In this document: one piece after another, positions 59,117 through 64,000 of the stretch
How positions within the stretch are numbered: the first letter of the stretch is position 1
Layout: each line of letters opens with the position of its first letter
From: Henckelia pumila
Taxonomy: Eukaryota; Streptophyta; Magnoliopsida; Lamiales; Gesneriaceae
NCBI RefSeq assembly: GCF_033568475.1
Contig: NW_027331831.1
Location: 9,734,001-9,798,000, forward strand
Direction of reading: 5' to 3'
DNA length: 64,000 nt
The notes under the pieces: generated by a model
The model's database searches: none
What the model saw: only the letters and a program-made list of their open reading frames with translations
Told to the model about the DNA's origin: nothing
Made by a program: the position numbers and the translations under genes

Positions 59117-59530
59117 GGAATGATAAAAAGCTTAACACATCTCATTCTTAATTACTTTTTCAACGAACAAAAATGAAAAATAAGAAGGTTTTTTTTTATT
59201 ATTCAAAATCCCCAAGTATGACATCCCTTCTCTGTAACTTCATACATCGGAACTCGGAACTCGGAACACACGTTCTTATAGAGATAAACGCTCTTTCACA
59301 TCTTAACCCAAAATGGATAGAGAGACTAAAAGTTCCTTTTCTTTTAGGTACTCTCGGAAATAGATCCATTGGAGATGAGGTGGGGCATGTAGCTCAAATG
59401 ATTAGAGCACGGACTAATAACCAGGGTCAGAGGTTCGAATCTCTCATTGCCCACAACCGGCCCAAAAGAGAAGTATATTTGCCTGTGTGAGTAGAAAAAT
59501 CATGATCGAGATAGCGGACCAAAAGCTTAT
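59117..59530 (+). other. Plastid-derived DNA in the nucleus (NUPT): rrn5 end, spacer, trnR-ACG region
   Basis: From recollection of plastid inverted-repeat sequences, this matches the 3' end of rrn5 (GGATGATAAAAAGCTTAACA-like), the rrn5-trnR spacer (ACACGTTCTTATAGAGATAA, CTTAACCCAAAATGGATAGA), trnR-ACG and its downstream sequence (CACAACCGGCCCAAAAG, ATAGCGGACCAAAAGCT). Many substitutions and small indels mark an old transfer, directly from the plastid or via the mitochondrion. A 105-codon open frame across it is accidental. Confidence 0.8.
59383..59453 (+). pseudogene. Plastid-type trnR-ACG pseudogene
   Basis: GGGCATGTAGCTCA...GGTTCGAAT...TTGCCCA keeps the D-arm, T-loop and acceptor ends of plastid trnR-ACG. 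Compared with the plastid gene as I recall it, the anticodon ACG aligns with AAT, two single bases are missing around the anticodon and variable arms, and the T stem no longer pairs. Not expected to make a functional tRNA. Confidence 0.75.
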
Positions 59531-61294
59531 TTATGCTTGATCGATTAACAATAAGTTGAGGGCAATGCGACGATTAAATTTCAAATGTTTACATAAATAT
59601 TAGTCCCTCCAAAATTTAATTTAAATTTTTCATCACCAGAAATTTTTTCTTTAAAAAATAAAATAAAATTACGTACAATTTCGATTTTCGATTTTTGATT
59701 TTTGGTTTTTTATTTTTGATTTTGTTTTGGTGGCATGCCTGATTGAGCTGCTCTAGCCCGACTTAAAGGGTCTTCCTCGGTGTTGGACTCTTGTCGAGGT
59801 CATAATTCTTTGTTTATTTGGCCTGTAGTCCAGAAGAAGTTTAATTGTCCTATAAATAAAATCGCTTAAATGAAGATAATCTTTGTTTATTGGGCTCGTA
59901 GTCCAGTAGAATCCTAATCATCCTATACTTGAATGTAAATAAATAATCTAAAATTAGAATATACTAGCGTCTCATATTAACAAAAAATTTATGAATAAAA
60001 GTTGTTAATTTTTTTTAAAAAAATAAGAAACCATTCTCAAGCAGGTAATATATGTGAGAGTTAGTTTTTGAATTTTGAAATTAAAATATAACGTGAAATA
60101 TGAAATGATGGAAAAGTTTTATGAAATGATGAGAAAGTTGCATGTAAATTGGAAATAAATTGAAATTATTAAATACTTTATTTATTTATTTATTGGATAA
60201 AATTATTTTTGAAAGTTACATGAGAATACAAAAAGATAGTTACTCTATCACTTCTTGTAGCTTTATTAAATAGTAATATGGTAAATATATATATATATAT
60301 ATATATATTTTATATTATATTCGACGCTGTCTTTATCCATTGGGTCCTCGAAATTCATATTTAAAAACATCAATTCTCGAGTCAACTAGAATAATCTTTA
60401 TTAAAAGGTTGATCCCGAATGAGGACTTCATCTCATATGAATAAGAAGTTCATTGGCTCATGCAAAGGTTAAATTGAGGGATGTGCACGAGCAATAGGGA
60501 CCTGAGGGATGGAGCAACATGACCAACCTTCAAAACATACCCACAATATTTCAATAAGAAATATGCTTCATACGAGGATCGAACCTGCAACGTTGAACTA
60601 GAATAATCTTTATTGAGAAAAGAGAACATGGATGAAAGGTAGGTGCACTAATAGCGAATTATTCTTTGATTAAAGTGTTGATACATCTCCAGATTCCTCG
60701 CATTGGAGTTTTATATTTGATGAGATTTTTCAGAAATGAATATCGATACCAAAAAAAAAAAATCAGTAATAACATATCAATTTATTAAAATATGACATTT
60801 TTAAAAGACAAAAATTTAAATGAAACGCTTCACATATTAATTTTATAAGATTTTATTTAACTTATTAAAAAAATATTACTTTTAATCACGACTTGTCTCC
60901 TATCCCACGAGATCTACTCTTTTTTAAAATGAACACTAAACTATTTTGAATGGGCAATAGTTGGTGCGATCAATGCTAATTTATTTGAGTTTAAGCAGTG
61001 TTAGGGAAATCTTCTAGCTTCTATGAAGTATTTTTCAATTTTTTTAATAAAATTTCAAAATTTCGTTAAGAAAAAACTATAAAACACTTTCTAAAAGTTA
61101 TTCTAAACACTGTCTTAATATAATTGGATATTTTTGTCTAGTCCGTTCCTACCTCTCAATAAATTATCACACTGAAAATAAAAGGGAAAAAAATCTGGAC
61201 TTCTATTGCCACGTGTATAGGACATTCAACACATGTACATGATGAGTGTTGCGTGTGTCACACATGTTCAATATATATTTTTTAATTAGGATTG
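59531..61294. other. Intergenic with short repeats
   Basis: A diverged tandem pair of about 75 bp lies at 59808-59945 (CTTTGTTTATT(T/G)GGC...GTAGTCCAG(A/T)AGAA). (AT)n at 60287-60309. A repeat of CTAGAATAATCTTTATT occurs at 60387 and 60598. A possible third CAGTGTT-ended MITE lies near 61008-61125. No gene supported. Confidence 0.5.
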
Positions 61295-61628
61295 CAAAAG
61301 AAGTTTTTTAATTCCTTCAACAGTATTATTCGCAAGTTGTCAAACAGATATAATTAATTAAAATAAAATATTTTTTCATAAGTTAAATATAAGCTATATC
61401 TGAAAAATGATTCAAGAGATCGTTACACATTGAATAAAATAAGAAAAATATAATGATAAAACAAAAGAAGTTTTTTAATTCCTTCAACAGTATTATTCGC
61501 AAGTTGTCAAACAGATATAATTAATTAAAATAAAATATTTTTTCATAAGTTAAATATAAGCTATATCTGAAAAATGATTCAAGAGATCGTTACACATTGA
61601 ATAAAATAAGAAAAATATAATGATAAAA
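61295..61628 (+). repeat. 167-bp perfect tandem duplication
   Basis: 61295-61461 and 61462-61628 are identical as far as I can read (CAAAAGAAG...ATGATAAAA). Non-coding; recent duplication or assembly artefact. Confidence 0.9.
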
Positions 61629-62341
61629 CAATAGATCCTTTATTCTTTATGAGAAACTAATTTTTCTAGCCCATTTCTAAAGTATATTTTTAAAACTAGC
61701 CTTCTCTCTTTGACATTTTAAAATATAGCCTTTTATAATTTTAAAAGCCTAAAATACCCTTTATCAATCTCAATTATATTACTACAACTATGGTTCCAAA
61801 AAAAAAATATTTTTCGCTACAACTTAGTGAAATAAATTATACCGTTTTAAATTTTTTGGTTCGACTTGTAAATTTTTTTAATAATATTCATAAAAACTGA
61901 TAAATGATTATAATAAATCACAAAAAATTTAATTGAGATTATTTTTACAACTTTATATCTTCGGAGTGTGAGAAATACTAATTCTCCCTAAATAATATTT
62001 TTTTATTAATAATAATTTAATAAAATAATCAGAATTTAATATGAATTAGTGTATAATTATATTTTATATAACATTTATATTTCGTTGTATTTAATATCTA
62101 TAATAAATTTATATAATATATGTTTGTTTTCTTTATTTTTTTGGAATATAAATATTTACAATATATGCATATACATATACATATACATATAGAGACATAT
62201 ATATACATATATATATATAGTTTTTTTATGTTTCCCATCTATACTGTGCCCAACTAATGTGTCAACGATGATGTGGCACTCAACTATTGGATGTGCAATT
62301 CAACACATCCAACTAATGTGCCCACCAAGAAAATAGGTTAG
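61629..62341. other. AT-rich intergenic DNA
   Basis: Contains a (CATATA)n microsatellite at about 62163-62218 and two diverged copies of CAACTAATGTG(T/C)C (62251, 62310). No gene seen. Confidence 0.55.
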
Positions 62342-62496
62342 TCTATGCTACACTGGGAGTGTTTCTCCCCCTATTTCAATATCATTAGATCACGTGGGAC
62401 TCATATATTTTTATAAAAATTGACATATGTCTTGATGATCCAATGGTTGATATTTGATCACATCATGGGGGAGAAGTACTCCAGATGTAGCATAGA
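62342..62496. mobile_element. MITE with TCTATGCTACA termini
   Basis: About 155 bp with inverted ends TCTATGCTACACTGGGAGT and the complement of ACTCCAGATGTAGCATAGA, and internal mirrored CTCCCCC/GGGGGAG. TSD unclear (TTA/TAA-like flanks, suggesting Tourist or Stowaway type). Non-coding. Confidence 0.65.
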
Positions 62497-63566
62497 ATAA
62501 TCCCAAGAGAACAACTCAGTGCTCTCTTGATATGCTCAATTTTATTTTATTTTTTTCAAAAAAAAAAACTCATACAAATCAAATTGCAAAAAAAAAATAA
62601 AAATATTCAAATACTTGGAAAAAAATTTATATTATATACACACAGAACATAATATTTGTTTATAATGTTACACATGCAATGCGTGTGATGCGACTAGTCA
62701 CTCGTATATAATTAAAGTACAAGAAGAAAAAAAAATTTAATGTGAAAGAAGAAAATTTCTGACAAAAAAAGGAATGAGAAAAATGTGGGAGAACTGAAAA
62801 TTTTGAAAAAAAAATGCAGAAAAGAAAAATGATGAAAAAACAAATTAAGGATATATTTGAAACTTAACACAATTAAAAGACTAGTTTGATAAAATAAGTA
62901 CATGTAAGACCAAAATTGATTATGATAGTTTATGAGAGGTATTTTAAAAAAATGTCTCTGAATTTATTTATTTATTATGCGAGCACAAAAGCTCATGCAT
63001 GAAAACCCTAAAATAAGAGCCGCCACCATTCCAACGCTCGGTTAAAAAAAGAATAAAAAAAATTAGCGGGGCCACCAATCAAACACGCTTTTCCCAATCC
63101 CTACCTCTGCCTTTTATTTTACACATTTCCATCATTAGATCTGAAATTAATAACGATGCAATCATTATTTTCATCCATTTTATAATAACAAAATCATTAT
63201 TACGTTTGCTAAAAATTATAATAATTCATTGTGCACATACGTACCTTCACAAATGTTTTATGATTAATCACTATTAATAATAGAAAATTTATTGATGATT
63301 TTATATTTTTTGAGGATTTTTTTTTTGGAATAAACAATCATATGTTCACATTTTTTGAATATACGAAAACTCATATAAGACTATATCACAAATCAATTTT
63401 ATAAGATGAATTTCTAATCAAACATAATTCATAAAAAATAATAATTTTTTTATTTTAAAAGTATTATTTTTCGTTCATGTATAGATCGCATCGACCCGTC
63501 TTACGTATATCGAGCAAGAAAATAATTGAAAAACAAAATTTACAAACAAACTTATAATGAATAGGT
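62497..63566. other. AT-rich intergenic DNA
   Basis: Purine- and T-rich low-complexity sequence (62520-62880), then AT-rich DNA. A 63-codon open frame on the minus strand over this tract is composition-driven. No gene seen. Confidence 0.55.
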
Positions 63567-63720
63567 TTTTTGTGAGACCGTCTCACGGAGATGGACTAAC
63601 CCTACCCATATTTATAATATAAAATAATACTTTTGACATACAAAATAATATTTTTCACGGATAACCCAAATAAAAGATTTGTCACACAAAATTAATCGGT
63701 GAAACCGTTTCACAAGAGTT
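63567..63720. repeat. Dispersed repeat with GTGAGACCGTCTCAC ends
   Basis: Starts TTGTGAGACCGTCTCACGGA and ends GGTGAAACCGTTTCACAAGAG, inverted relative to each other; inside are the ACCCATATTTATAATA and ATAACCCAAATAAAAGAT segments. I recall this as a very abundant short interspersed repeat in Lamiales drafts; class uncertain (MITE-like). Confidence 0.6.
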
Positions 63721-64000
63721 TTTGTCTTTATAATTATAATTATGAAAACATTGCATGTTTTCTAAAACTTTTTTTTTTTTTTTTTGAAAGATGTTTTCTA
63801 AAACTTAGTTAACAAAGATATGCCAATAAAAACCATAGTCCATGGAAAAATGCTAGTAAATATAAAAACTAAACTATTATTATTATTATATTAAAAACCC
63901 GGAAAATGAAATGAAACGAAGTCATTAATCAATGAGGACAAAAAGTATTTAATAGCCTTGTTATAGAATTAAATATTTTAATAGAAATATTTATAAAGGG
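63721..64000. other. Right edge, AT-rich
   Basis: Poly(T) at 63769-63784 next to a short direct repeat GATGTTTTCTAAAACTT / CATGTTTTCTAAAACTT, and (ATT)n at about 63874-63890. No gene. Confidence 0.5.

Noticed and set aside
59383..59453. Functional tRNA gene
   Set aside because: Broken T stem, missing bases around the anticodon arm and altered anticodon; kept only as a pseudogene.
59173..59490. 105-codon ORF
   Set aside because: Crosses plastid-derived spacer and a trnR pseudogene; not a protein gene.
60540..60600. Possible SINE (B-box-like GGTTCGATCC on the minus strand)
   Set aside because: No A box at the expected distance, no 3' tail and no flanking duplication.

Overview
This is a plant nuclear genome segment. 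It holds plant-type Ty3-gypsy (Tat and chromovirus), Ty1-copia and Mutator-like transposons, an intact plant-type cis-prenyltransferase gene, a prenylcysteine methyltransferase pseudogene and a fragment of plastid DNA moved to the nucleus. The flanks are AT-rich and full of microsatellites and MITEs. A eudicot, possibly an asterid of the Lamiales, is my best guess. That rests only on a GTGAGACCGTCTCAC-type dispersed repeat at the right end, so confidence is low.

Positions 546-52514 form one nested transposon stack, and nearly every level is delimited by its own target-site duplication (TSD). The outermost layer is a degenerate Mutator-like element (MULE; 9-bp TSD TGAATATTT). It holds a foldback element (2928-51485; 8-bp TSD TTTATCTT). 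That holds a tandem retrotransposon array with four LTRs and three internal regions (3403-50615; 5-bp TSD AAACT). The array encodes only a broken gag and belongs to the gag-only class called TR-GAG. Its second LTR was hit by a related solo LTR (9234-11814) and, 42 bp away, by a chromovirus-like gypsy element (11857-19425; TSD ATCAC). Its third internal region holds a Tat-lineage gypsy element (25800-45581; TSD CTTAT), which holds a young Ty1-copia element (34765-44290; TSD TTTGC). Hand-counted LTR differences agree with the order of insertion: about 40 in 1450 bp for the chromovirus, 2 in 435 for Tat, 5 in 1864 for copia.

Points of special interest inside the stack are as follows. The MULE has two convergent genes, a transposase and a small gene with a caulimovirus-viroplasmin / RNase H1 N-terminal-like domain. 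The Tat element carries a three-exon gene on its antisense strand, with splice sites that keep the reading frame. The chromovirus LTR has a cluster of GATCGGA(A/G)CTTCCGATC dyads directly upstream of its TATA box. The gag and pol reading frames I followed all carry stops or frameshifts, but copia has a single visible stop and Tat three.

Positions 52524-64000 are ordinary gene-bearing or intergenic DNA. They contain an ICMT (STE14-like) pseudogene on the minus strand, an intact cis-prenyltransferase (dehydrodolichyl diphosphate synthase-like) CDS at 56176-57039 with a probable 5'-UTR intron, a plastid-derived segment (about 59117-59530) with a decayed trnR-ACG, several MITEs and a 167-bp tandem duplication. 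I see no other gene that I can support on the right side.
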